This document shows positions 18,543 through 26,423 of a stretch of 59,434 bases of DNA, piece by piece; position 1 is the first letter of the stretch, and each line of letters begins with the position of its first letter. Source of the DNA: CAXYVC01 sp964292295 (GTDB taxonomy: Bacteria > Acidobacteriota > Holophagae > Holophagales > Holophagaceae); contig CAXYVC010000004.1 in the NCBI GenBank assembly GCA_964292295.1, positions 1 to 59,434 of the forward strand. Direction: 5' to 3'. A program made the translations under genes and the position numbers. The notes beneath the pieces are model-generated. The model was given only the letters and a program-made list of their open reading frames with translations. It did no database searches and had not been told where the DNA came from.

Positions 18543-19378
18543 TGCAGCCCCTCCTCCGCCTCACGGTGCTGGTGGACCGCCTGGCGGTCCGCCCGGACCT
18601 GGAAACGGAGCACGGCCTGGCCGTGCTCGTGGAGGTGGGGGACGCGGTGCTGCTCTTCGACGCGGGGGCCAGCGGGGCGGCCTTCCGCAACGCCGAGCGC
18701 CTGGGCCTGCCCTGGCGTCGCATTTCGCGCATCGTGCTGAGCCACGGCCATCGGGACCACAGCGGCGGTCTTGCGCCCTTCCTGGAGGCCCTGCCCCGGG
18801 CGGAGGTGTACCTCCACACGGGCGCCCTGGTCCCACGCTTCAGCCTGCACCCGGGCCGTCCCTGCCGCGCGCTGGGGATGCCCGAGGAGGTGCAGGCCGG
18901 TCTCCTGGCCCGGCGGGATCAGCTCCGGTGGGCCACGGCGCCCATGCGCCTGGGGCCCGGGCTCGGGCTCACGGGGCCTGTGCCGCGTCGCCACCGGGAA
19001 GAGGCGCACTCCGGCCCCTTCTTCCTCGACGTGGAGGGGCGGAGGCCCGATCCCCTGGAGGACGACATGGCCCTCTGGATCGCCACGCCCCGGGGAACCG
19101 TGATCCTGATGGGCTGTGCCCACGCCGGTGTGCGCAACACCCTGGAACACGTCCAGGCCCTGGCCGGGGGTGGCCCCGTGCGGGCCGTGGTCGGCGGTCT
19201 GCACCTGGCCGCCGCCTCCCCGGCGCGCCTCGAAGCCACCCTCGCGGGGATGCGGCGGGCGGGCGTGCGCCTGGTCGCCCCCTTCCACTGCACGGGGGCG
19301 CCGGCCCAGGAGGCGATCCGGGAAGCCTGGGGGGCCGAGGGGAGGCCGCTCCTGGCGGGGGAGCGTCTGGACCTGTGA
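18542..19378 (+). CDS. metallo-beta-lactamase fold hydrolase
   Basis: The 278-aa protein has the MBL zinc motif SHGHRDHSGGL and later metal-ligand candidates in GCAHAGVRN and PFHCTGAPA. The layout matches the ribofuranosylaminobenzene 5'-phosphate synthase-like group, which is common in archaea and anaerobes beside the genes seen upstream. Substrate unknown. It is the last gene of the co-directional redox cluster. Confidence 0.85.
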   Translation: MQPLLRLTVLVDRLAVRPDLETEHGLAVLVEVGDAVLLFDAGASGAAFRNAERLGLPWRRISRIVLSHGHRDHSGGLAPFLEALPRAEVYLHTGALVPRFSLHPGRPCRALGMPEEVQAGLLARRDQLRWATAPMRLGPGLGLTGPVPRRHREEAHSGPFFLDVEGRRPDPLEDDMALWIATPRGTVILMGCAHAGVRNTLEHVQALAGGGPVRAVVGGLHLAAASPARLEATLAGMRRAGVRLVAPFHCTGAPAQEAIREAWGAEGRPLLAGERLDL

Positions 19379-19416
19379 GCCGTCCGGGCACAATGGAGGC
19401 GGAAAGGACCGCATCC

Positions 19417-20291
19417 ATGGCCGCACCGGATCCGCTGAACACCTGGGAGGGGGGGGCGCGCAATCCCCCCAACGCCTCGCCCCTTGGGCCGCGTGTTCCC
19501 CCCAGACCACGTGGGGGCCCAGGCCGCCCCCCCGCCCCGGCGCGCCCCTCGTCCACAGCATCACCAACTACGTGGTGATGAACACCACCGCCAACGCCCT
19601 GCTGGCGCTGGGCGCCTCGCCCGTCATGGCCCACGCCGAGGAGGAGGTGGAGGACATGGTGGGCATCGCCTCGGCCCTGGTGCTGAACATCGGGACCTTG
19701 AGCCCCGCCTGGGTGTCGGCCATGGCGAAGGCCGCGGCCTGCGCCGCCCGGCGCGGCATCCCCCTGGTGCTCGATCCCGTGGGGGCCGGCGCCACGCCCT
19801 ACCGCACCCGCGCGGTGCAGGAGCTGCTGGCCGTCGCCAGGCCCTCCATCCTGCGCGGCAACGCCTCCGAGATCCTGGCGGTGGCGGGGGCGGAGGCCGC
19901 CACGCGCGGCGTGGACAGCGTGGCCGCCTCCGGGGACGCGCTGGCCGCCGCCCGCGCGCTGCAGGAACGGCTCGGCTGCGCGGTGTGCATCAGCGGCGAG
20001 ACCGACTACGTGGTGGGCCCGGGAAGCCTGGTGAAGATCCGCAACGGCCACGCCCTCATGCCCCGGGTCACGGGGCTGGGCTGCACGGCCTCGGCCCTGT
20101 GCGGCGCCTTCGCCGCCGTGACGCCGGACCCGGCGTGCGCCGCCGCCCAGGCCATGGCCGTGATGGGTGTGGCGGGCGAGATGGCCGCGGCGCGCGCGGA
20201 GGGGCCGGGCACCCTCCAGCTCCACTTCCTGGACGCCCTCCACCGCCTGGACGCGGCGGAGCTGGAGGCCCGCCTGCGGGTGGAGGCCTGA
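19417..20291 (+). pseudogene. thiM: hydroxyethylthiazole kinase, frameshifted near the N-terminus
   Basis: From about 19550 the sequence reads as a ThiM: LVHSITNYVVMNTTANALLALGAS is the spanned start, followed by DPVGAGATPYRT and MPRVTGLGCTASAL, through the stop at 20291. No start codon exists nearby in that frame. The only good start, ATG 19417 (MAAPDPLNTWE, preceded by GGAAAGG), is in another frame that runs out of homology after the G8 run at about 19449. The 19445-19545 segment is full of G and C homopolymers and encodes about 25 residues more than ThiM normally has. A sequencing or assembly error is the simplest reading; a real inactivating frameshift is possible. thiE overlaps its stop by 1 nt. 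Confidence 0.75.
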
Positions 20292-20911
20292 TGCAGGGGA
20301 TCTGCCTCGTCACGGACCGGGAGCTCTGCGGGGGCCGCCCGCTGGAATGGGTGGTCGCACGGGCGCTCGAAGGCGGTGTGGCCTCGGTGCAGCTGCGGGA
20401 GAAGGAGCTCTCCACCCGCGCCTTCCTGGAGGAGGCGCTCACGCTGAAGGCCCTGCTGGATGCGGCCGGTCTGCCGCTGATCATCAACGACCGGGTGGAC
20501 GTGGCCCTGGCCGCGGGGGCGGCGGGCGTGCACCTGGGCCAGGCCGACCTGCCCTGCGAGGCGGCGCGGCGCCTGCTGGGGCCTCGCGCGATCCTCGGCC
20601 TCTCGGTGGAGTGCTGGGAGGACGTGGTGCGCGCGGAGGACCAGCCCGTGGACTATCTGGGCGTGAGCCCGGTCTTCGCCACGCCCACCAAGACGGACAC
20701 CCGGGAGCCCTGGGGCCTGGAGGGGCTGGTGCGCATCCGGGCCTTCTCGCGGCATCCCCTCGTGGCCATCGGCGGGGTCCACCCGGGCAACGCCGCGGCG
20801 CTGCGCCAGGCCGGCGCCTCGGGCCTGGCGGTGGTCTCCGCCCTCTGCGCGGTGCCGGATCCTGCCGGGGCCGCCCGGGAGCTGGTTCAGGCGTTCCGGA
20901 ACAGCCAGTAG
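20291..20911 (+). CDS. thiE: thiamine-phosphate synthase
   Basis: The 206-aa TIM-barrel protein has ThiE signatures: LVTDRELCGGRP, VQLREKELSTRAF, INDRVDVALAAGAAGVHLGQ and VSPVFATPTK. It joins HET-phosphate (from ThiM) with HMP-pyrophosphate to make thiamine phosphate. The ATG overlaps the thiM stop (TGATG), consistent with a thiME pair. No TPP riboswitch is visible before thiM (only 38 nt available). The 3' end overlaps the convergent TPR gene by 25 nt. Confidence 0.95.
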   Translation: MQGICLVTDRELCGGRPLEWVVARALEGGVASVQLREKELSTRAFLEEALTLKALLDAAGLPLIINDRVDVALAAGAAGVHLGQADLPCEAARRLLGPRAILGLSVECWEDVVRAEDQPVDYLGVSPVFATPTKTDTREPWGLEGLVRIRAFSRHPLVAIGGVHPGNAAALRQAGASGLAVVSALCAVPDPAGAARELVQAFRNSQ

Positions 20912-21795
20912 AGGGCGGGGCGGTCCGCGGTCCAGGCCGGCCCGAGCTGCTGGAGGAGCTGGGCGCCCTCCTCGGGGCTGCCGGGCTCGGGCGAGGTCGG
21001 CTCCCGCCGGGGCGGCTTCTGTTGGCCCGTGAGGAAGGCTTCGAAGAAGGGGTTGGCCGCGCGGGCCCGCTCCAGCGCCAGGCGCGCCGCGTGCTCGCTG
21101 CGCTCGGTGGCCGCATCCAGGAAGGCGCGCAGCAGGGCCAGGGCCTCGGCCCAGTGCAGGAAGGCGTCCCGGTTGCCGGGGAAGGCGTCCAGCAGGGCCC
21201 GGAGGGAGGCGCCCCGCCCCAGGCGGAGGTAGAGCAGGACCAGGCGGCGCCGGGCCTCGAGGGGATCCTCCTCGTCCATCTGGAGCAGCTCCTCGAGAAC
21301 GGACAGGGCCGCCTTGGGCCGCCCGGCGGCCTCCAGGGCCTCCGCCAGGGCGAGGCGCAGGCGCATCAGGGGCCGCGCCTCCAGCACGCCCCAGAGGAGC
21401 CCCTGGCGGCTCCGGAGCAGGCCCTCGTCCACCAGGGCCTCGGCGCGGCGGAGGAGCGCCTTCAGGCGGGAGGCGGCCTCCGCGGGCCGGGTGGCCTCGC
21501 AGCGCACCTGCACCACCAGGGCGTCCACGCAGTCCGGGTCCAGCTGAAGGGCGCGGTGGGCCAGGGGCAGGGCCTCGGCGGGCCGCTCGGCCTCCAGGGC
21601 CTGGAAGGCCAGCTCCTGGGCCTCCTCCGCCTCGTCCGTGCCCGCCTGGGCCTTGAGTTCCTCCAGGCTGCTGTCCTTCCAGGTCTCCAGGAAGGACAGG
21701 GCCTCGGCGCGGCCGCTGAAGCAGCGCCCGCCGTGCAGGCGGCTCAGGGCCCGGAGGGCGCGCTCCGTGTCGTAGGGCTGGGAAAGGGCATGCAT
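20887..21795 (-). CDS. TPR-like protein
   Basis: The product is 302 aa from ATG 21795. It is Ala/Leu/Glu-rich and helical, with repeating TPR-like blocks (ALPLAHRALQLDPDCVDALV, AALSVLEELLQMDEEDPLEA). No signal peptide or membrane helix is seen, so it is probably cytoplasmic. Several in-frame ATGs lie upstream (21807, 21819, 21837); 21795 is preferred because GGAG lies 6 nt before it, while TACAAT just upstream could be a -10 box. Function unknown. Confidence 0.7.
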   Translation of the reverse strand: MHALSQPYDTERALRALSRLHGGRCFSGRAEALSFLETWKDSSLEELKAQAGTDEAEEAQELAFQALEAERPAEALPLAHRALQLDPDCVDALVVQVRCEATRPAEAASRLKALLRRAEALVDEGLLRSRQGLLWGVLEARPLMRLRLALAEALEAAGRPKAALSVLEELLQMDEEDPLEARRRLVLLYLRLGRGASLRALLDAFPGNRDAFLHWAEALALLRAFLDAATERSEHAARLALERARAANPFFEAFLTGQQKPPRREPTSPEPGSPEEGAQLLQQLGPAWTADRPALYWLFRNA

Positions 21796-21836
21796 GGGGC
21801 GCTCCATCGGGCCGACCATTGTAGCGGAGCCAAGCA

Positions 21837-21862
21837 AAGCCGCCCGGTTGCCCGGGCGGCTT
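21837..21862 (-). terminator. terminator of the first M16 peptidase pair
   Basis: An 11-bp GC-rich stem (AAGCCGCCCGG with CCGGGCGGCTT) and a 4-nt loop lie 17 nt after the M16 gene stop on the minus strand. On that strand the stem ends in CTT followed by TGCTTGG, a weak U-rich tail. Confidence 0.65.
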
Positions 21863-21878
21863 CGCGGGCGGAACGGGG

Positions 21879-23348
21879 CTACTTCGCCAGGGGCTTGCCG
21901 GTGGCGGGATCCCGCAGGGGCAGCTCCTTCAGGGGCAGGGGCAGCACCTCGGCCAGGGGGCCGGGGTGGTCCTTCACGTCGCCCGCGAGCAGGGTCTCCT
22001 TGGGGCCCACCACGAGCACGGCCAGCTTGTCGAGGGGCAGGTATTTCTTCGCCACGCGCAGGATGTCGGCCTTGGTGACCGCCTGGACCTGCGCCCGGAA
22101 GGCGGCGTCCAGGTCCGCGGGCAGGCCGCGGTCGCTGGCCTCGGCGAAGCGCTGGGCCACCTCCGCCGGATTGCCGAACTCCGCGGGGAAGCCGTTCACC
22201 AGGGCGCCCTTGGCCTTGGCCAGCTCCGCGTCGCTCACCTCCTCGGCCTGGATGCGCCGGAACTCGCCCAGGGCGAGGCGGGTGCCGTAGGCCACGCTGC
22301 GGGCGCGGGTCTGGAACACGAAGCGGAAGCCGCCCGGGAACCAGGCGCCGGGGGTGAAGGCGCTGTTCACGTGGTAGGAGAGGCCCTCCTGGGTGCGGAT
22401 CAGGGCCGTGAGGCGGCTGGTGAAGTCGCCGCCCAGGATGAAGTTCATCACCTGCACGGGCACCCAGTCCGGATCGGACTTGCGCAGGCCGGGCAGCAGG
22501 AAGGTGACGCGGCCCTGGGGGTTCTCCTTGTGCACGAGGTAGAGGCCCGGCTGGGCGGGGGCCAGCGGCGCCGGCGGCGCGGGGCTGCGGCGGGCTTCAG
22601 GGCCGGCCTTCAGGGTGCCGAAGTGCTGCTCCAGCAGCTTCGCCACGGCCTTGCGGTCGAAGCGGCCGCCCACGGCGAGGGTGAGGTTGCCGGGGTGCAG
22701 CAGGCGGGCGTGCTGCTCCAGGAGTTCCTGGCGGGTGAGCCCCTTCACGAAGGCGGCCTGGGGGATGCGCGCGGCGGGGTGCTCCTCGCCGTAGGTGAGC
22801 AGCGCGGCCTGGTAGCGCTCGATGCTGCGGGGATCGTCGTTGAGCTGCTCCAGGCGCTGGAGGGTGTTGCGCTTCAGCAGGTCCAGGCGCTCCTGGGCGA
22901 AGGCCGGGTGCAGCAGGAGGTCCTTCAGCAGGGCGAGGCCCTCGGGGAGGTCCTTCTCCATGAGGTTCATCTGGAGCGCGCCCGTGTCCTCGGTAAAGAC
23001 CGCGTAGAACTGGGCCGCGAGGAGGTCCAGGCGCTCGTCCACCTGGTCCGGCGAGAGGGTGGCGGTGCCGCCGCTGCGCAGGAGCTGGCCCAGGAGCTGG
23101 GTGAGCCCCGCCTTGCCCGCGGGATCCAGGTAGCTGCCGCCGCGGATCGTGACCGTCACCGTGACCAGTGGCTGGGCGGTGGCGTCGGAGACCAGGAAGG
23201 CGGGGATGCCGTTCTTCAGGGTGACGCGGTGCTCTGAGGCCTGGGGCACGCGGAAGGCGAGGGGCGGGACCGCGGTCTTCTCGGGGCGGTCAGGAAGGGC
23301 CTGGGCGAAGGCCAGGGCGGGAAGGAGGGCGAGGAGGGCGGCGCGCAT
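21879..23348 (-). CDS. M16 family peptidase-like protein, non-catalytic partner
   Basis: The 489-aa protein has a signal peptide (MRAALLALLPALAFAQA) and two M16 repeats. The HxxEH zinc motif is missing; the equivalent segment reads KAGLTQLLGQLL. The C-terminal repeat keeps the M16 glycine-loop features (NFILGGDFTSRL, TQEGLSYHV). In bacterial M16B pairs the inactive chain forms the clam-shell with the active one in the periplasm. It overlaps the catalytic gene upstream by 1 nt. Confidence 0.88.
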   Translation of the reverse strand: MRAALLALLPALAFAQALPDRPEKTAVPPLAFRVPQASEHRVTLKNGIPAFLVSDATAQPLVTVTVTIRGGSYLDPAGKAGLTQLLGQLLRSGGTATLSPDQVDERLDLLAAQFYAVFTEDTGALQMNLMEKDLPEGLALLKDLLLHPAFAQERLDLLKRNTLQRLEQLNDDPRSIERYQAALLTYGEEHPAARIPQAAFVKGLTRQELLEQHARLLHPGNLTLAVGGRFDRKAVAKLLEQHFGTLKAGPEARRSPAPPAPLAPAQPGLYLVHKENPQGRVTFLLPGLRKSDPDWVPVQVMNFILGGDFTSRLTALIRTQEGLSYHVNSAFTPGAWFPGGFRFVFQTRARSVAYGTRLALGEFRRIQAEEVSDAELAKAKGALVNGFPAEFGNPAEVAQRFAEASDRGLPADLDAAFRAQVQAVTKADILRVAKKYLPLDKLAVLVVGPKETLLAGDVKDHPGPLAEVLPLPLKELPLRDPATGKPLAK

Positions 23349-24880
23349 CAGCGGGACTCCTTGGCCGTGGCGGGCCGGTGGTAGATCAGGGTGTTGCTGC
23401 CCTCGGGCACGAGGTAGCGGGCGGCCACGCGCTGCACGTCTTCGCGGGTGACGGCGCGGATGCCCTCCGGGGCCTCCAGCAGCGCGCGGTAGCCGTTGCC
23501 GGCGTTGGCGTCCGTGGTGGCCAGGGCGATGGCCAGCTCCATGTTGCCGTCCATCTGGCGCAGGCGGCCGGCCAGCAGCTGGTTCTTGGCCTTGGTGAGC
23601 TCGAGCTCGGTGACGCCCGCCTTCTGGACGCGGGCCACCTCCGCCAGGAGGGCCTGCTCCGCGGCTTCCGGCGTGCCCGTCTGGGCGGCGGTGGCGTTCA
23701 GGGTGAAGGTGCCGCCGTACTTCGAGGCGTTGTGCGTGGCGTTGGCCTGGTTCGAGATCTTCTGCTCCAGCACCAGGGCGCGGGTGAGGCGGCCGGAGCG
23801 GCCCCCGAGCACGTGGGCGAGCACGTCCAGGGCGGCCTGGTCGCGGTGGGCCAGGGCCACGGTCTTCCACGCCACCGTGGCCGCGGGCGTGGTCTCCGCC
23901 TCGGCCACCATGCGCTGGGGCGCCACCTGCTTCGGCTCGAGGGTGACGAGCCGGCCCGCGCTGCCGGGGCGCGCGGGGATGCGGCCGAAGTAGCGCTCCA
24001 GCATGGGCAGCACGTCGGAGGCCTTGAAGCCGCCCACCAGGGCCAGGGTGACGTTGTCCGGCGCGTAGTTGCGTCGGAAGAAGTCCGTGAGGTTGGCGCG
24101 GGTGGCCAGGGCGATGTCGGAGCCCCAGCCCACCACGGGCCAGTGGTAGGGGTGCGCCTGCCAGACCATGGCCTCGAAGGCCTCCTCGAAGCGGCCCGTG
24201 GGGGTGGCCTCGCCCAGGCGGCGCTCGTCGTTCACCACGTCGCGCTCGGCGTAGAACTCCCGGAAGACCGGCGTGTTCAGGCGGTCGGACTCCATCCAGC
24301 ACCAGAACTCCAGGCGGTTCGCGGGCACGGTGAGGATGTAGCAGGTGACGTCGTTGCTGGTGAAGGCGTTGGTGCCGGGGCTGCCGATCTCGGTGTACAG
24401 CGTGTCGAATTCGCCCTTCACCAGGAGCTCCTGTTGCTCCTTCGTGAGGCCCTCCAGCTCCGCCAGCAGCTTCTGGTGGCGCTCGGAGCGCACCTTGGGG
24501 TCGAACATGTCGGGGATCTCGCCGCGGAGCTGGCGCGCGCGCAGCAGGTCGTATTCCTTCTCGATCTCCGCGTAGACCTTGTCCTGGGCCGCGTTCAGCT
24601 CGGCGTCGCGCTTGGCGTCCCGGGTGCCGATGGCCTTCGTGCCCTTGAAGATCATGTGCTCGAGGAGGTGGGCCAGCCCCGTGGCGCCGGGGCGCTCGTT
24701 GGCGGCGCCGGCGTGGGCGGCCCAGGCGGTGCCGATGGTGGCCTGGCCGGGGCGCTCCACGAGGAGGACGCGCAGGCCGTTGGAGAGGGTGTGCTCCTGG
24801 ACCGGGAGCTGCTGGGCCGGGAGGGGCGCGGCCGCCAGGAGGGCGGCGACGGCCAGGCCGGCGGTGAGGCGGGAGAGCAT
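23348..24880 (-). CDS. M16 family zinc metallopeptidase, catalytic subunit
   Basis: The 510-aa exported protein has a signal peptide (MLSRLTAGLAVAALLAAAPLPAQ) and the inverted zinc motif HLLEH (H71, E74, H75). A helical insertion of about 90 residues follows, and then VVNDERR with the third ligand region. AGGAG precedes ATG 24880. It pairs with the downstream inactive partner, an arrangement repeated immediately upstream in the neighbouring pair. It is likely a periplasmic peptide-degrading enzyme. Confidence 0.9.
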   Translation of the reverse strand: MLSRLTAGLAVAALLAAAPLPAQQLPVQEHTLSNGLRVLLVERPGQATIGTAWAAHAGAANERPGATGLAHLLEHMIFKGTKAIGTRDAKRDAELNAAQDKVYAEIEKEYDLLRARQLRGEIPDMFDPKVRSERHQKLLAELEGLTKEQQELLVKGEFDTLYTEIGSPGTNAFTSNDVTCYILTVPANRLEFWCWMESDRLNTPVFREFYAERDVVNDERRLGEATPTGRFEEAFEAMVWQAHPYHWPVVGWGSDIALATRANLTDFFRRNYAPDNVTLALVGGFKASDVLPMLERYFGRIPARPGSAGRLVTLEPKQVAPQRMVAEAETTPAATVAWKTVALAHRDQAALDVLAHVLGGRSGRLTRALVLEQKISNQANATHNASKYGGTFTLNATAAQTGTPEAAEQALLAEVARVQKAGVTELELTKAKNQLLAGRLRQMDGNMELAIALATTDANAGNGYRALLEAPEGIRAVTREDVQRVAARYLVPEGSNTLIYHRPATAKESR

Positions 24881-24910
24881 GGGGGCTCCTGGATGGGATG
24901 GAAAATGCAC

Positions 24911-24940
24911 GAAGGGGGCGGCTGGTCGGCCGCCCCCTTC
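24911..24940 (-). terminator. terminator between the two M16 pairs
   Basis: GAAGGGGGCGGC and GCCGCCCCCTTC form a perfect 12-bp stem with a 6-nt loop, 7 nt after the stop of the upstream M16 pair. It separates the two duplicated pairs into two transcripts. Confidence 0.65.
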
Positions 24941-24947
24941 GCGAGGT

Positions 24948-26423
24948 CTACTTCATGGGCTTCATCGTGGGCGGGTCCCGCAGGGGCAGGTGGGTGAAGG
25001 GGAGCTTCGCCACGTCCTTCAGCAGGCCCGGATGGTCCTTGTCGCCGGCCTCGGCCTCGGCGGCCTTGCCCACGACCAGGATCACCGCCTGGGAGGGGTC
25101 CAGATACTTCTTCGCCACGCGCTGCACGTCGGCCTTCGTGACGGCGCGGACCTTCTCGCGGAAGTCCGCCCACCAGTCGGCGGGCCAGCCGTCCAGGTGC
25201 TCGCCGGCGAAGGTGCGGGCCACGGCCTGCTTGTTGGACCAGTTGGAGGGGAAGCCCAGGACGATGCCGTCCTGGATGACCTTCAGCTCCTCGTCGCCCA
25301 CGGGCTCCTGCTTGATCCGCTCGATGTTCTCGAGGATCAGGCGCAGGGCGTAGGCCACCGAGCGGTTCTTGGTCTGCAGGCTGCAGCTGAAGTCGCCCTT
25401 CCAGTGCGGGCCGGGGCTGAAGCGGGTGCCCACGCCGTAGGTCAGGCCCTCGTCGGAGCGCAGCTTCTTCATCAGGCGGCTGGTGAAGCCGCTGCCGCCG
25501 AGGATCTGGTTCATCACGTAGGCCGCGTGCCAGTCGGGGTCCGAGCGGCGCAGGCCGGGGATGGCCAGCTGCACCATGCTCTGGGGCACGTCCTTGTCCA
25601 CCACGTAGATGCCGGGCTTGCGGGTGAAGGCGGGGGCGGGGACCTTGGGGCTCGCCTCGGCGCCCTTGCCGGGCTTCAGGCTGCCCAGGGTGCGGTTCAG
25701 CAGGTCCAGCATGGCCTTCTTCTGGAACTTGCCGGAGACGGCGATCACCAGGTTGCCGGGGTGCAGCAGGCGCCGCTGGAAGGCCTGCAGGTCCTCCCGC
25801 GTGATGGAGGCCAGGCTGGCCTGGGTCATCTCGGCGGTGCTGAAGTGCTGCTCGCCGTGGAGCAGGAAGCCCATCTGGTAGCCGGCGATGCCCGCCACGT
25901 TGTCGTTGCGGGTGTCAAGGCGCTGGCGGGCCTCCTTCTTGGCCAGGTCCAGGCGTTCCTGGGCGAAGGCGGGCTGGGTGAGCACCTGCATGAAGAGGTC
26001 GAGACCCTCCTTCAGGTCCTTCTCCATGACCTGCATGGAGAGGCTTCCGCTGGTGTCGCCCAGGCCGCTGTCGATGCGGGCGGCCAGGAACTCGAGGCGC
26101 TCGTCGAGCTTCTCGGCGGGGGTCTGCGCCGTGCCGCCGTCCCGCCAGAGCTGGCCGGCGAGCTCCGCGAGGCCCTCCTTGCCCTTGGGCTCGAGGTAGC
26201 TGCCGCCCTTGACCAGCACGTTCAGGCGCACGAAGGGCACGCCCTCGGGATCCGCGGCGATGTAGACGGGGATCCCGTTCTTGAGCTTGGCGGCGTAGTC
26301 CTTCGTGCGGGGGGCCTGGAAGCTGAGGGACGGGTAGCTGAGCTTCTCGGGGCGGTCGGGGATGGACTGGGCGCCCAGGACGGACGCGGCCAGCAGGAGG
26401 GTGAGGGTGGCTCCCTTGAACAT
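24948..26423 (-). CDS. M16 family peptidase-like protein, non-catalytic partner (second pair)
   Basis: The 491-aa protein is a paralogue of the gene at 21879, with a signal peptide ending at LGAQS, no HxxEH (KEGLAELAGQLW instead), and the same C-terminal ending style (LPLRDPPTMKPMK against LPLRDPATGKPLAK). The shared tail and gene order show that the two pairs arose by duplication. It overlaps the catalytic gene by 1 nt. Confidence 0.88.
   Translation of the reverse strand: MFKGATLTLLLAASVLGAQSIPDRPEKLSYPSLSFQAPRTKDYAAKLKNGIPVYIAADPEGVPFVRLNVLVKGGSYLEPKGKEGLAELAGQLWRDGGTAQTPAEKLDERLEFLAARIDSGLGDTSGSLSMQVMEKDLKEGLDLFMQVLTQPAFAQERLDLAKKEARQRLDTRNDNVAGIAGYQMGFLLHGEQHFSTAEMTQASLASITREDLQAFQRRLLHPGNLVIAVSGKFQKKAMLDLLNRTLGSLKPGKGAEASPKVPAPAFTRKPGIYVVDKDVPQSMVQLAIPGLRRSDPDWHAAYVMNQILGGSGFTSRLMKKLRSDEGLTYGVGTRFSPGPHWKGDFSCSLQTKNRSVAYALRLILENIERIKQEPVGDEELKVIQDGIVLGFPSNWSNKQAVARTFAGEHLDGWPADWWADFREKVRAVTKADVQRVAKKYLDPSQAVILVVGKAAEAEAGDKDHPGLLKDVAKLPFTHLPLRDPPTMKPMK

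Noticed and set aside
19379..19416. TPP riboswitch before thiM
   Set aside because: Only 38 nt separate thiM from the upstream gene, with none of the THI-box core (CTGAGA).
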